64,000 nucleotides of DNA from the NCBI RefSeq assembly GCF_013697085.1, contig NZ_JACEFT010000017.1, positions 1 to 64,000 of the forward strand, written 5' to 3'. This stretch comes from Billgrantia kenyensis. Its GTDB lineage: Bacteria > Pseudomonadota > Gammaproteobacteria > Pseudomonadales > Halomonadaceae. Below the pieces are notes generated by a model, which saw nothing but the letters and a program-made list of their open reading frames with translations, was not told where the DNA came from and searched no databases. The translations under genes and the position numbers were made by a program. Shown here piece after piece: positions 7,934 through 18,619 of the stretch (positions within the stretch are counted from its first letter, which is position 1; every line of letters begins with the position of its first letter).

Positions 7934-8893
7934 ATGAGCCGACTGCTCCACGCCCAGACCCACGCCTGGCTGAAGGTTTTCGCCGTCAGCGCCCGACACC
8001 TCTCCTTCACCCGCGCCGCGGAGGAGCTGCATGTCACCACCGGGGCGGTCAGCCAGCAGATCAAGCAGCTCGAGGAGCGGCTGGGCTTCAAGCTGTTTCG
8101 CCGCCTGCCGCGGCGCCTGGAGCTCACCGAAGAGGGCAAGCGCCTGGCCGCCGTGGTCGACGAGGCCTACCAGTCGGTGGGCCTGGAAGTGAAACGGCTG
8201 CGCAGCGGGGTAATGAGCGGCGTGATTCGCCTGCGCAGCGTGCCGGCCTTCCTGAGCAAGTGGCTGATGCCACGCCTGCCGCGGCTGCAGGCTCGCTTTC
8301 CCGACATCGAGCTGCAGGTCATCGCCGAGGACAGCAGCCTGTCGCTGCGCGAGGGCGAGTTCGACCTGGCCATCGACCTCAACGATGGCCATTATCCGGG
8401 CCTGGTCATCACCCCCCTGATGGAGGAGGTCATCTTTCCGGTGTGCGCGCCGGCCCTGATGCGACGCCGGCCGCCGCTGCAAGCCCCGGCGGACCTCGCC
8501 TGGTACCCCCTGCTGCATGACGTCACCGCCTGGCGCGGCGGCCACGCCCATGCCGAGTGGGAGCACTACCTGCAGGCCATCGAGGCCCCGCCGCTCAACG
8601 TCCGTCGCGGCTACACCTTCAATCGCCATCGCCTGGCCCTGGAGGCGGCCGTGGCCGGCATGGGGGTGGCCATTGCCCGTCAGGCGCTGCTTGCCGACGA
8701 GCTGAAGACTGGCGCGCTGATCGCCCCCTTTCCCGCCCGCATTCACACCGGCAAGCGTTACGGCATCGTGCATACCAGCGGCGCGCTGGATGACCGCCGC
8801 GTGGCCGCCGTGCATGACTGGATCGTCGAGGAGACCCAGCGCCACACCCTCCATGCTGATACTGGGAGTCTGGATCGCCTGACCAGGCCCTGA
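7934..8893 (+). CDS. LysR-family transcriptional regulator (GcvA/DsdC-like), divergent from sdaA
   Basis: A 319-residue LysR regulator. The N-terminal helix-turn-helix (LSFTRAAEELHVTTGAVSQQ, near residues 22-41) is of the GcvA type, with the SFTRAAEELHVT motif. The substrate-binding domain follows from about residue 95. The 162-base region shared with divergent sdaA, which holds a 9-bp inverted repeat, makes sdaA the probable target. A serine- or glycine-related effector would be logical but is inference. The end abuts a terminator that serves rpoD on the other strand. Confidence 0.87.
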   Translation: MSRLLHAQTHAWLKVFAVSARHLSFTRAAEELHVTTGAVSQQIKQLEERLGFKLFRRLPRRLELTEEGKRLAAVVDEAYQSVGLEVKRLRSGVMSGVIRLRSVPAFLSKWLMPRLPRLQARFPDIELQVIAEDSSLSLREGEFDLAIDLNDGHYPGLVITPLMEEVIFPVCAPALMRRRPPLQAPADLAWYPLLHDVTAWRGGHAHAEWEHYLQAIEAPPLNVRRGYTFNRHRLALEAAVAGMGVAIARQALLADELKTGALIAPFPARIHTGKRYGIVHTSGALDDRRVAAVHDWIVEETQRHTLHADTGSLDRLTRP

Positions 8894-8903
8894 GTGCAAG
8901 ACG

Positions 8904-8931
8904 AAAAAAGCCCACAGCCTTGGCTGTGGGC
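8904..8931 (-). terminator. Rho-independent terminator of the rpsU-dnaG-rpoD operon
   Basis: GCCCACAGCC (8910-8919), a TT loop and GGCTGTGGGC (8922-8931) give a 10-bp stem. On the minus strand it is followed by six T residues (8904-8909), 42 bases after the rpoD stop. The plus-strand tail (TTCCT) is poor, so it serves mainly rpoD. Confidence 0.87.
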
Positions 8932-8972
8932 TTCCTGAACCGGGAGGCTCCTGGACCCAGGAGCGCTCCAGA

Positions 8973-10832
<1,860 letters not shown>

Positions 10833-11071
10833 AGAAACCCTATCTCGACGAAGAAGAATGAAGCACCTGAAGCGCTGGGTGGAGAAATCTCATCAAGCCA
10901 GACAGTATAGCGTTTATCCACGCCTCCTCGCCAGCTCGACCCCATTTGCTCACAGACTCAGGTGTGTTAGTTTGTTCGGTTGTGCTGTCGCAGGGCCCGA
11001 TCCATGCACCCTATGTGGTGATGGTGGAGAGGAATTCAACCCCACCCCTCGCCATCCGTGACGTCGACCAG

Positions 11072-12892
11072 TCAACTCCCCAGCCCAGCCAGCAGCGTCA
11101 TGAGCTGCTTGCGCTCCTCGGGCGACAGTCGTTCGCCCGCCCCCTGCCTTGCCAGCAGGGCATCGATCTGCTCCTGGTGCGATGGCCGCATCTGGTGCCG
11201 ACGAAAGTGCTCGACCAGTCCATCGAGCTCCTGAGCCCTGGCAGCGCGAGGAATCAACATCTCGCGGCGCGCCAGCGCCGCAAGGCGCTCCCCCTGAGCA
11301 CTGCCCTGAAAATGGGCCAGTACCACCTGGGGGCTGCGGTAACGGCCGGCACGCAGCAGTCGCACCAGTTCGCGACAGAGCATGGCATCACCCTCTCCTT
11401 CGGGGCACCACTGCTCCTCCTCCGGCAAGCGCTCGACCAGCGCCGGCTCGTAAATCAGCAGCTGCAACACGCGTCCCACCAGCCCCAGCGCAGCCTCGCC
11501 GACCTGCGGCGTGGCACGCCCCGCCGCCTGGGCCTCGGGGGCAGGCGGCGAGCCGGGGGATGCAGCCGGGGAAGCGGTAGGCTCCTCGTGACCCGCCATG
11601 AGCGCTTCGAAGCGAGACTGATTGACACCGGTACGTCGCGAAAGCTCCCCTAACAGCAGCGTCTGCAGCATACCCTGCGGCAGGCGCCTCGCCGCCTTGA
11701 GCACCTCGCTGGCGAAGCGCTCGCGCTCTTCCACCTGCGCCAGGTCGCGACCCCGTGCCGCCTGGTCGAAGAGGAACTCCGACAGGGGGCTGGCGCAGGT
11801 AATACGATCCTCGAAGGCCTCGGCTCCCTCCCGGCGCACCAGAGTGTCGGGATCCTCTCCCTCGGGCAGGAACAAAAAGCGCGCCTGGCGCCCGTCGATC
11901 ATCTGCGGCAGGACCGTTTCGAGCGCCCGACTGGCTGCCTGCCGCCCGGCCCGGTCGCCGTCGAAGCAGAACACCACTTCATCGACCATGCGGAACAGCC
12001 GCGACAGATGCTCCTCGCTGGTCGAAGTCCCAAGGGTCGCTACGGCGTTGCGTATGCCGAACTGCGCCAGCGCCACCACATCCATGTAGCCCTCGACGAT
12101 CACCAGCCGCTCAAGCTTGGCATTGGCCTGCCGAGCCTCGAACAGGCCGTAGAGCTCGCGCCCCTTGTGGAAGACCGGCGTTTCGGGCGAATTGAGGTAC
12201 TTGGGCTTGGCGTCGCCCAGCACCCTGCCGCCGAAGGCAATGGTGCGCCCTCTCACGTCGCGAATCGGAAACATCACCCGGTCGCGGAAGCGATCATAGG
12301 TGCGCCCGCTCTCCTCGCGCTGCACCAGCAAGCCATACTCGACCTGGACCGACTCGGGAATCCCCCTGGCGCCGAGATGGCGCTTGAGCCCCTCCCAGTC
12401 ATTCGGGGCATAGCCGATGCCGAAATCCCTCAGCACCTCCTCCGAGAGGCCGCGCCCGGCCAGGTAATCGCGCGCCTGCTGCCCTTCCGGCATCTTCAAT
12501 CGCTCGCGATAGAAGCCGGCGGAGACTTCGAGCAGGTTGACAGCCTCCTGGCGCTTGCGTTCGCGCGCCTGGGCACGGGGATCATCCGCCCCTTCGCGCG
12601 GCACCTCCAGTCCCAGCCGAGCTGCCAGTTGCTCCACGGCCTCAGGAAAGCGCAGCTTGTCGTACTCCATCAGGAAGCGTAGGGCATTGCCGTGAGCACC
12701 GCAGCCAAAGCAGTGGTAGAACTGCTTGTCGGCGCTGACAGTAAATGACGGCGTCTTTTCCTGATGAAACGGGCACAGACCGGAATGATTGCGTCCAGCT
12801 TTCTTCAGCTGCACCCGCTCGCCCACCACTTCGACCACGTCGACGCGTGCCAGCAGGTCATCGATGAAACGTTGAGGAATCTGGCCGACCAT
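11072..12892 (-). CDS. dnaG: DNA primase DnaG
   Basis: A 606-residue bacterial primase that makes RNA primers at the replication fork. The N-terminal zinc site is Cys40, His43, Cys61 and Cys64 (CPFH...CFGC). The Toprim core carries VEGYMD at 266-271 and FDGDRAGR with the metal-binding Asp311 and Asp313. A Pro/Ala-rich linker (about 440-465) leads to the C-terminal DnaB-interaction domain. It is second in the operon after rpsU, from which it is separated by a hairpin terminator/attenuator, as in other gammaproteobacteria. DnaB, its partner, is also encoded in this window. Confidence 0.97.
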   Translation of the reverse strand: MVGQIPQRFIDDLLARVDVVEVVGERVQLKKAGRNHSGLCPFHQEKTPSFTVSADKQFYHCFGCGAHGNALRFLMEYDKLRFPEAVEQLAARLGLEVPREGADDPRAQARERKRQEAVNLLEVSAGFYRERLKMPEGQQARDYLAGRGLSEEVLRDFGIGYAPNDWEGLKRHLGARGIPESVQVEYGLLVQREESGRTYDRFRDRVMFPIRDVRGRTIAFGGRVLGDAKPKYLNSPETPVFHKGRELYGLFEARQANAKLERLVIVEGYMDVVALAQFGIRNAVATLGTSTSEEHLSRLFRMVDEVVFCFDGDRAGRQAASRALETVLPQMIDGRQARFLFLPEGEDPDTLVRREGAEAFEDRITCASPLSEFLFDQAARGRDLAQVEERERFASEVLKAARRLPQGMLQTLLLGELSRRTGVNQSRFEALMAGHEEPTASPAASPGSPPAPEAQAAGRATPQVGEAALGLVGRVLQLLIYEPALVERLPEEEQWCPEGEGDAMLCRELVRLLRAGRYRSPQVVLAHFQGSAQGERLAALARREMLIPRAARAQELDGLVEHFRRHQMRPSHQEQIDALLARQGAGERLSPEERKQLMTLLAGLGS

Positions 12893-12945
12893 GTGCTAAC
12901 AGCCACCTCCCGGCGGGGCAGCGATCTTGAGAGTGGAGCGGTCGT

Positions 12946-12979
12946 GAAAAACAAGCGGCCACCTGACGGCAGCCGCTTG
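12946..12979 (-). terminator. Terminator/attenuator between rpsU and dnaG
   Basis: CAAGCGGC (12952-12959) and GCCGCTTG (12972-12979) form an 8-bp stem. Read on the minus strand it is followed by TTTTTCAC. Its place between rpsU and dnaG matches the partial terminator that in E. coli keeps primase levels far below S21. Confidence 0.75.
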
Positions 12980-13032
12980 GTCATCCTTCCGGCAGCGTCA
13001 CTGCCCGAGGCAGGACGCAACCATAGCACGGA

Positions 13033-13248
13033 TCAATAGAGCCGTTCGAAACGCTTGCGCTCACGCTGGAGCTTCTTGGCGTGACGCTTCACCGCGGCTG
13101 CCGCCTTGCGCTTGCGCTCTGCAGTCGGCTTCTCATAGTGCTCGCGACGACGCACTTCAGAGAGGATGCCGGCTTTTTCACAGGAACGCTTGAAACGGCG
13201 CAGCGCGACGTCAAACGGCTCGTTATCACGTACTTTGACAGAAGGCAT
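13033..13248 (-). CDS. rpsU: 30S ribosomal protein S21
   Basis: A 71-residue, very basic protein beginning [20 protein letters not shown], identical in form to S21 of other gammaproteobacteria. The true start is the internal ATG at 13246-13248; the reading frame stays open upstream without coding character. It is the first gene of the rpsU-dnaG-rpoD operon and binds the 30S platform near the anti-Shine-Dalgarno region. Transcription starts from the promoter at 13358-13386. Confidence 0.98.
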   Translation of the reverse strand: MPSVKVRDNEPFDVALRRFKRSCEKAGILSEVRRREHYEKPTAERKRKAAAAVKRHAKKLQRERKRFERLY

Positions 13249-13357
13249 TAAGCACTCACCTACCTTGAATTCTTGAGTTCGGTTTGAACGCACACCCAGG
13301 CTCACACAACCAATCGGCGGCTCGCCGGGCGCACGACCCAATTGTACAGCGCACGGT

Positions 13358-13386
13358 ATTTTAGTCGCCGCCGGCAAGCATTGCAA
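13358..13386 (-). promoter_or_regulatory. Sigma-70 promoter of the rpsU-dnaG-rpoD operon
   Basis: The minus strand reads TTGCAA (13381-13386), exactly 17 bases, then TAAAAT (13358-13363), about 110 bases upstream of rpsU. The spacing and hexamers fit a housekeeping promoter. tsaD diverges from the same region. Confidence 0.65.
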
Positions 13387-13465
13387 ATTCCCGCTTCCCG
13401 GAAACGGGATGACAGCGTCAGGATTTGCTAGAATCCCGGCTTTCAGTGTTCACGAGCCTGCATCC

Positions 13466-14503
13466 ATGCGAGTCCTTGGCATCGAGACCTCCTGCGACGA
13501 GACCGGCGTCGCCATCTACGATACCGAGCGCGGCCTGCTGGCCGACGCCCTCTACAGCCAGGTCGCCATGCATGCCGAATATGGCGGGGTGGTACCGGAA
13601 CTGGCCTCGCGGGACCATACCCGGCGCCTGCTGCCGCTGATCCAGCAGGTGCTGGACGATGCGGGAATGTCTCGCCACGAGCTGGATGCGATTGCCTACA
13701 CCGCCGGCCCCGGGCTGGTGGGCGCGCTGATGGTCGGCGCCAGCACCGCTCACGGCATGGCCCGCGCCCTGGATCTCCCGGTGCTGGGGGTCCACCACAT
13801 GGAGGGCCACCTGATGGCTCCCATGCTCGAGGACTCGGCCCCCGACTTCCCCTTCGTTGCCCTGCTGGTCTCCGGCGGTCATACACAGCTGGTGGAGGTC
13901 CAGGGGCTGGGCCGCTATCGCCTGCTCGGCGAATCGGTGGACGACGCCGCCGGCGAGGCCTTCGACAAGGCTGCCAAGATGCTGGGGCTGGCTTATCCCG
14001 GCGGCCCTCAGGTGGCAGCGCTGGCCGAAACCGGCGACCCGACGCGCTTTCGCTTCCCGCGCCCGATGACCGACCGACCCGGGCTCGACTTCAGCTTCTC
14101 GGGGCTCAAGACCCACACCCTGACCACGCTCAGGCAGCTGGAGCAGGCCAACCAGCTCGATGAGCAAGCTCGTGCCGACGTGGCCCGGGCCTTCGAAGAG
14201 GCGGTGGTCGATACCCTGGTGATCAAGTGTCGCCGCGCGCTCGACGACACCGGCCTCAAGCGGCTGGTGATGGCCGGCGGCGTCAGCGCCAACGCCCGCC
14301 TGCGCGAGCGCCTGGCACTGGAGGCGGAGAAACGCGGCGCCCGAGTGTTCTATCCTCGCGGGCGTTTCTGCACCGACAACGGTGCAATGATCGCTCTTGC
14401 CGGCGCCTTGCGCCTGCTGGCCGGAGAGCGGGATGAGGTCGGACTGATGAAGGCCGTGCCACGCTGGCCGATGGAACGACTCGAAGCGCCTGCCAGCCCA
14501 TGA
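13466..14503 (+). CDS. tsaD: tRNA N6-adenosine threonylcarbamoyltransferase TsaD
   Basis: A 345-residue ASKHA-fold protein that transfers the threonylcarbamoyl group to A37 of ANN-decoding tRNAs, working with TsaB, TsaE and TsaC. It starts [19 protein letters not shown]. The metal ligands His111 and His115 lie in HHMEGH, and the VSGGHTQL and [10 protein letters not shown] motifs follow. The ATG at 13466 matches the conserved N-terminus; an upstream in-frame ATG at 13409 lacks homology. The gene is divergent from rpsU, the usual gammaproteobacterial neighbour, and converges on plsY. Confidence 0.97.
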   Translation: MRVLGIETSCDETGVAIYDTERGLLADALYSQVAMHAEYGGVVPELASRDHTRRLLPLIQQVLDDAGMSRHELDAIAYTAGPGLVGALMVGASTAHGMARALDLPVLGVHHMEGHLMAPMLEDSAPDFPFVALLVSGGHTQLVEVQGLGRYRLLGESVDDAAGEAFDKAAKMLGLAYPGGPQVAALAETGDPTRFRFPRPMTDRPGLDFSFSGLKTHTLTTLRQLEQANQLDEQARADVARAFEEAVVDTLVIKCRRALDDTGLKRLVMAGGVSANARLRERLALEAEKRGARVFYPRGRFCTDNGAMIALAGALRLLAGERDEVGLMKAVPRWPMERLEAPASP

Positions 14504-14529
14504 GGACCTGCAGCGCAGGCTCGCTTCGC

Positions 14530-15117
14530 CTACAGGGCGTGCTCGTCTCCCCGACCCAGGCGCCGGATATTGAGCAGATGGCGCACTACCACCAGCGCGG
14601 TAAAGGCCATGATCACGAGCACGTAATCCGGCGCCAGCCACAGGCTGGCCAGCGGTGCCGCAGCGGCACTGGCCAGTGAAGCCAGGGCTGCCGTGCGTAC
14701 CCGCCAGGCCAACAGCGTCCAGAGGGCGGCACAGCACAGCGCCACCCAGGGCGTGAGCACCAGCAGGACACCGAAGGCGCTGGCCACTGCCTTGCCGCCA
14801 CGAAAGCGATGCCAGGGCGGATAGCTATGGCCCAGCAGCACGGCCAGGCCCACCAATCCCTGGGCCCAGGGCGCCATCCCCATGGCAATGGCCAACCACA
14901 GCACCGGCATCCCCTTGGCCGCATCGAGCAGCAGGGTGGCGACAGCCAGTCGTCGACCATGCAGGCGTAGCACGTTGGAAAAGCCGGGATTGCCGGAGCC
15001 CACTTGGCGCGGATCGCCGACTCCCGCCGCGCGGCAGACCCAAAGCGCTCCCAGCAAGGAGCCACTGAGATAACCCAGGAAAGACAGGCCGAGTAGCGGC
15101 AAGACTCCTGCGTCCAC
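14530..15117 (-). CDS. plsY: Glycerol-3-phosphate acyltransferase PlsY
   Basis: A small membrane acyltransferase of about 195 residues that transfers acyl groups from acyl-phosphate to glycerol-3-phosphate, the first step of phospholipid synthesis. The three family motifs are present: GSGNPGFSNVLR near the N-terminus, then GHSYPPWHRFRGGKAVASAFG. About five membrane segments are visible. The start is uncertain. A GTG at 15117 has GGGAG five bases upstream and is chosen here; a TTG at 15129 and an internal TTG are alternatives. It is convergent with tsaD and divergent from folB. Confidence 0.92.
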   Translation of the reverse strand: MDAGVLPLLGLSFLGYLSGSLLGALWVCRAAGVGDPRQVGSGNPGFSNVLRLHGRRLAVATLLLDAAKGMPVLWLAIAMGMAPWAQGLVGLAVLLGHSYPPWHRFRGGKAVASAFGVLLVLTPWVALCCAALWTLLAWRVRTAALASLASAAAAPLASLWLAPDYVLVIMAFTALVVVRHLLNIRRLGRGDEHAL

Positions 15118-15254
15118 TTCAACTCCCAACCAGATTTAAGGGGTGCCCCCGCGAATTCTGCCAGCCAGGGCGGCTCAGTGACAGCACCCAAACCTGTCCT
15201 TCCCTCCCTGCGCTCACGTACAATCGCACCTTTCCTGTTCTAATGGGAGCCTGC

Positions 15255-15620
15255 ATGGATTGCGTATTGATCGAGTCGCTCGAGCTCGAGACGGTCATCG
15301 GCGTGTTCGACTGGGAGCGCACCATACGCCAGCGGCTGCTGCTCGACCTGGAGCTGGCTACCGACACAAGACCGGCCGCCGTCAGCGACGATCTGGCAAA
15401 GACGCTCGACTACGCAGCCATCTGCCAGCGCATCATGCGTTTCGCCGATGAGCATGACTTCGCCCTGGTCGAGACCTTCGCCGAGCGCCTGGCCCAGCTG
15501 CTGATGCAAGAGTTCGCCGTTCCCTGGCTGCGGCTTACGCTGCGCAAGCCCGGGGCGGTGCCCGCGGCGGCTTCGGTCGGCGTGCGCATCGAGCGCGGCG
15601 AGCGGCCGGAGGGCGCCTGA
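15255..15620 (+). CDS. folB: Dihydroneopterin aldolase FolB
   Basis: A 121-residue dihydroneopterin aldolase starting MDCVLIESLELETVIGVFDW. In folate synthesis it cleaves 7,8-dihydroneopterin to 6-hydroxymethyl-7,8-dihydropterin and glycolaldehyde. The TLDYAAICQRI segment and the C-terminal LRKPGAVPAAASVGV strand, with the conserved Lys/Pro, are present. ATG 15255 is preceded by GGGAG at proper spacing, so the earlier ATG at 15243 is rejected. It overlaps folK by one base, so the product passes to the next enzyme of the same pathway. Confidence 0.95.
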   Translation: MDCVLIESLELETVIGVFDWERTIRQRLLLDLELATDTRPAAVSDDLAKTLDYAAICQRIMRFADEHDFALVETFAERLAQLLMQEFAVPWLRLTLRKPGAVPAAASVGVRIERGERPEGA

Positions 15621-16117
15621 TGGCCCTGGTCAGCGTCAGTATCGGCAGCAACATCGACCGCGAGCATCACGTCAGGGCCTGCCTGACTGCGCTTTCCGGC
15701 ACCTTCGACGGACTGGCCGTGTCCCGCGTCTATGAAAGCGAACCGGTAGGCTTCGAGGATGGCCGCAATTTCTTCAATCTGGCGGCGACCTTCGAAAGCG
15801 ATTGGACAGTCGGGGAGCTTCAGGCCTGGTGCAAGCGTATCGAGCGCGAGCATGGGCGCCGCAAGGACACGCCCAAGTTCAGCCCGCGCACGCTGGACAT
15901 CGACCTGCTCACGGTAGGTAGCCTGGTCGGGGAACACGATGGCGTCATGCTGCCTCGCGACGAGATTCTGCATCACGCCTTCGTGCTGCTGCCCCTCTCC
16001 GAACTGCTCCCGGACACCCCACACCCCGAGGTCGGCCGAACCTACGCCGAACTGTGGTCCGAGTTCAAGGCAGGCAGTCAACGCCTGTGGCCCGTAGCGT
16101 TTGCTAGCAATACTTAG
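15620..16117 (+). CDS. folK: 2-amino-4-hydroxy-6-hydroxymethyldihydropteridine pyrophosphokinase FolK
   Basis: A 165-residue HPPK that pyrophosphorylates 6-hydroxymethyldihydropterin with ATP, directly after FolB in folate synthesis. Visible hallmarks are SIGSNIDREHHVRACLTAL at the start, YESEPVGFEDGRNFFNLAA and the catalytic stretch FSPRTLDIDLL with both Asp residues. The start codon overlaps the folB stop (TGATG), indicating translational coupling. A DHH-family gene follows 60 bases later. Confidence 0.96.
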   Translation: MALVSVSIGSNIDREHHVRACLTALSGTFDGLAVSRVYESEPVGFEDGRNFFNLAATFESDWTVGELQAWCKRIEREHGRRKDTPKFSPRTLDIDLLTVGSLVGEHDGVMLPRDEILHHAFVLLPLSELLPDTPHPEVGRTYAELWSEFKAGSQRLWPVAFASNT

Positions 16118-16177
16118 CCACTGCGGTAGACTCACGCGCAATGCTCTCGAGAATGCGACAACAAGAAGGAGTCGGCA

Positions 16178-17107
16178 ATGTCCGCCAAGTTTCGCCTGGT
16201 CACGCGCAGTGATTTCGACGGTCTGGTTTGCGGGGCTCTGCTCAAGCATCTCGACCTGATCGATGACATCCTCTTCGTCCATCCCAAGGACATGCAGGAT
16301 GGCAAGATCGAGATCAGCGAGCGAGACATCACCACCAACCTGCCCTACGTGGCTGGCTGCCACCTCGCCTTCGACCATCACCTGAGCGAAACGCTGCGCA
16401 ACGTCGAGCGGGCCGACAATCATGTGATCGATGCCGACGCCCCCTCGGCGGCCAGGGTAGTATGGCGCCACTATGGCGGCCACGATGCCTTCCCCCAGCG
16501 CTGGGACGACATGATGGAGGCCGTGGACAAGGGCGATTCGGCCCAGTTCGACCGGGAGGAAGTCCTCGATCCGCAGGGGTGGGTGCTGCTCAACTTCATC
16601 ATGGATGCACGCACCGGGCTCGGCCGCTTCCGCGACTTCCGCATCTCGAATTACCAGCTGATGATGAAGCTGATCGATTACTGCCGCGAGCATTCGATCG
16701 AAGAGATCCTCGACCTTACCGACGTACGCGAGCGCATCGACCTCTATCGGGAGCATAGCGACCTGGCCCGAGAGCAGATCCAGCGCTGCGCCCGGGTTCA
16801 CGGCAACCTGGTGGTCCTCGACCTGCGCGACGAGGAGACCATCTACGCCACCAACCGCTTCGTCATCTATGCGCTCTACCCCGCGTGTAACATCTCTCTA
16901 CACGTCATGTGGGGGCTCAAGCGGCAGAACACCGTCTTCGCCATCGGCAAGTCGATCCTCGATCGCAGCAGCCGAACCAACGTGGGTGAACTGTGTCTGG
17001 AGTACGGTGGTGGCGGACACTTCAACGCCGGCACCTGCCAGATCGACAACGACGAGGCCGAAGCCAGGCTGCGCGAGATCGTCGCCCGCATCAACGCCGA
17101 CGGGTGA
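16178..17107 (+). CDS. DHH-family phosphoesterase (nanoRNase/pAp- or polyphosphatase-like)
   Basis: A 309-residue cytoplasmic protein. The N-terminal DHH domain has the TRSDFDGLVCGALL motif (metal-binding Asp12 and Asp14) and AFDHH at 64-68. The C-terminal DHHA1 domain has GGGGHFNAGTCQID near residue 275. The family hydrolyses phosphoesters or phosphoanhydrides with Mn2+: short oligonucleotides, pAp, c-di-AMP or polyphosphate. The gene is often annotated exopolyphosphatase in related genomes, but sequence alone does not fix the substrate. It follows folK by 60 bases with an AAGGAG ribosome site and converges on cca. Confidence 0.8.
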   Translation: MSAKFRLVTRSDFDGLVCGALLKHLDLIDDILFVHPKDMQDGKIEISERDITTNLPYVAGCHLAFDHHLSETLRNVERADNHVIDADAPSAARVVWRHYGGHDAFPQRWDDMMEAVDKGDSAQFDREEVLDPQGWVLLNFIMDARTGLGRFRDFRISNYQLMMKLIDYCREHSIEEILDLTDVRERIDLYREHSDLAREQIQRCARVHGNLVVLDLRDEETIYATNRFVIYALYPACNISLHVMWGLKRQNTVFAIGKSILDRSSRTNVGELCLEYGGGGHFNAGTCQIDNDEAEARLREIVARINADG

Positions 17108-17122
17108 GCGGCCCCGGGACGC

Positions 17123-18256
17123 CTAAGGCGTGCCCAGCTCGGCCTCGATGATGGTCCGGCGGCGCCGGGCCAGTTCCTCCCCCAGCTTGCCACCGCGATA
17201 GCCTTCTGCCACGAGCGACTTCGCCTCCAGCTGCGATACTGCCACCCAGGCTCGCTCGAGCCGCTGCGCCAGCTCGGGGGCGTCTCTCTCCAGCAGGGCC
17301 AACAGGGGCAATACCCGCTCGCTGCGGCGCCAGGCATCGATGCCGTCGAGCCAGCGCTGCACGGCCTCGGCATCGATATCGCCCCGCTCGCGCAGCTCTC
17401 GTGTCAGTGCGGCCTGGCGGCCCAGGTCACGATAGCTGCGCGGCAGGCGCAGCCGCTCGGCCAACGTCTCCCGCTTCGCCTCATCGAGATGCTCCACCAG
17501 ACGCGCCCAGCGCCAGCGAGGCAACGCCTCGTCGGCAAGCCCGCTGGGCAGGTGCTCGAGCCGCTCGAGCGCCGGGCTCAGGGTGGTATCGTCCAGCTCC
17601 GGCATCAACTCGCCCAGCGCCGCGCAATCGTGCAGGGTGCGAAAGTAGACCGCCGGGGCCGGCTCACCCAGTGCCTTCTCGGTCTCGGTCCAGACCCGCT
17701 CCGCCACCAGGTGCGCCAGTTCACCGCTCTCGGCCAGCTCCCGCATGAGGGCCCGCGTCTCGTCGGCAATATCGAAGCCAAGCCGCGAATAGCGTGCCAG
17801 GAAGCGCGCTACCCTCAACACCCGCAACGGATCTTCGACGAAGGCCGGCGAGACATGCCGCAGCACTCGCGCCTGCAGGTCATCCAGGCCGCCGTAGGGA
17901 TCGACCAGCTCCCCCTCCGGCGTCTCGGCCATGGCATTGATGGTGAGATCGCGCCGAGCGAGATCCTCCTCCAACGTCACGTCAGGGCTGGCGTGCACCT
18001 CGAAGCCAGTGTAGCCATGCCCCGACTTGCGCTCCGTGCGCGCCAGAGCGTACTCCTCATGGGTGACGGGATGCAGGAAGACCGGAAAATCGCGCCCTAC
18101 CGGCTTGAAGCCACGCCGCTGCATCTCTGCAGGCGTCGCACCAACCACGACCCAGTCGGTATCGACGGTGGGCCAGCCCAGGCGGGCATCACGCACCGCC
18201 CCGCCCACGCGGTAGATGGAAAGGCCTTCGGTCAGCCGATCCCGCGGTGCGCTCAT
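17123..18256 (-). CDS. cca: CCA tRNA nucleotidyltransferase without HD phosphohydrolase domain
   Basis: A 377-residue class II CCA-adding enzyme that builds or repairs the 3' CCA of tRNAs. The nucleotidyltransferase core is intact: YRVGGAVRD, catalytic Asp32 and Asp34 in [14 protein letters not shown], and the nucleotide-recognition [12 protein letters not shown] motif. The HHPEIDTGxH and HDLGKG stretches of the HD domain in E. coli Cca are absent. The equivalent place reads [10 protein letters not shown], so the 2',3'-cyclic phosphodiesterase/phosphatase activities are probably missing. The start at 18256 overlaps the glpE stop (ATGA); longer upstream starts lack homology. Confidence 0.92.
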   Translation of the reverse strand: MSAPRDRLTEGLSIYRVGGAVRDARLGWPTVDTDWVVVGATPAEMQRRGFKPVGRDFPVFLHPVTHEEYALARTERKSGHGYTGFEVHASPDVTLEEDLARRDLTINAMAETPEGELVDPYGGLDDLQARVLRHVSPAFVEDPLRVLRVARFLARYSRLGFDIADETRALMRELAESGELAHLVAERVWTETEKALGEPAPAVYFRTLHDCAALGELMPELDDTTLSPALERLEHLPSGLADEALPRWRWARLVEHLDEAKRETLAERLRLPRSYRDLGRQAALTRELRERGDIDAEAVQRWLDGIDAWRRSERVLPLLALLERDAPELAQRLERAWVAVSQLEAKSLVAEGYRGGKLGEELARRRRTIIEAELGTP

Positions 18257-18591
18257 GAGCCGCCGCGCCCCACCCGCTGCGGCAGACGATACTCCCACTC
18301 GGTAAAGCCGCCGTCGAGGCTGTACACCTCCTCGAAACCCTGCCCCGCCAACCAGGCCGCGGCCTGTTGACTCGAATGGCCGTGGTAGCAGACCACTACC
18401 AGCGGACGCTCACGGGGAACGGATGCCAGCAGCGCCGGCACGCTGTCATTGTCGAGGTGGCGACTGCCGGGAATGTGACCGGCCGCGAAGCTCATGGGGT
18501 CGCGGATATCGACCAGGGTGAGCGTGGTATCGTCGTCGAGCCAGGACGTCAGGGTGTCGATCGCCAAGTGCTGGAAAGTCGGGGTCGCCAT
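18253..18591 (-). CDS. glpE: Single-domain rhodanese (thiosulfate sulfurtransferase GlpE-like)
   Basis: A 112-residue single rhodanese domain with the active-site loop CYHGHSS carrying the catalytic Cys. This is nearly the GlpE loop (CYHGNSS) and is flanked by [20 protein letters not shown]. It moves sulfane sulfur from thiosulfate to thiol acceptors in the cytoplasm. Start 18591 has GGGAGG nine bases upstream. The stop overlaps the cca start, and apaH ends 28 bases upstream on the same strand, so it may be read from the lptD-apaH operon. Confidence 0.9.
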   Translation of the reverse strand: MATPTFQHLAIDTLTSWLDDDTTLTLVDIRDPMSFAAGHIPGSRHLDNDSVPALLASVPRERPLVVVCYHGHSSQQAAAWLAGQGFEEVYSLDGGFTEWEYRLPQRVGRGGS

Positions 18592-18619
18592 CGAGGGCCT
18601 CCCTGATGAGAGAGTGGAT

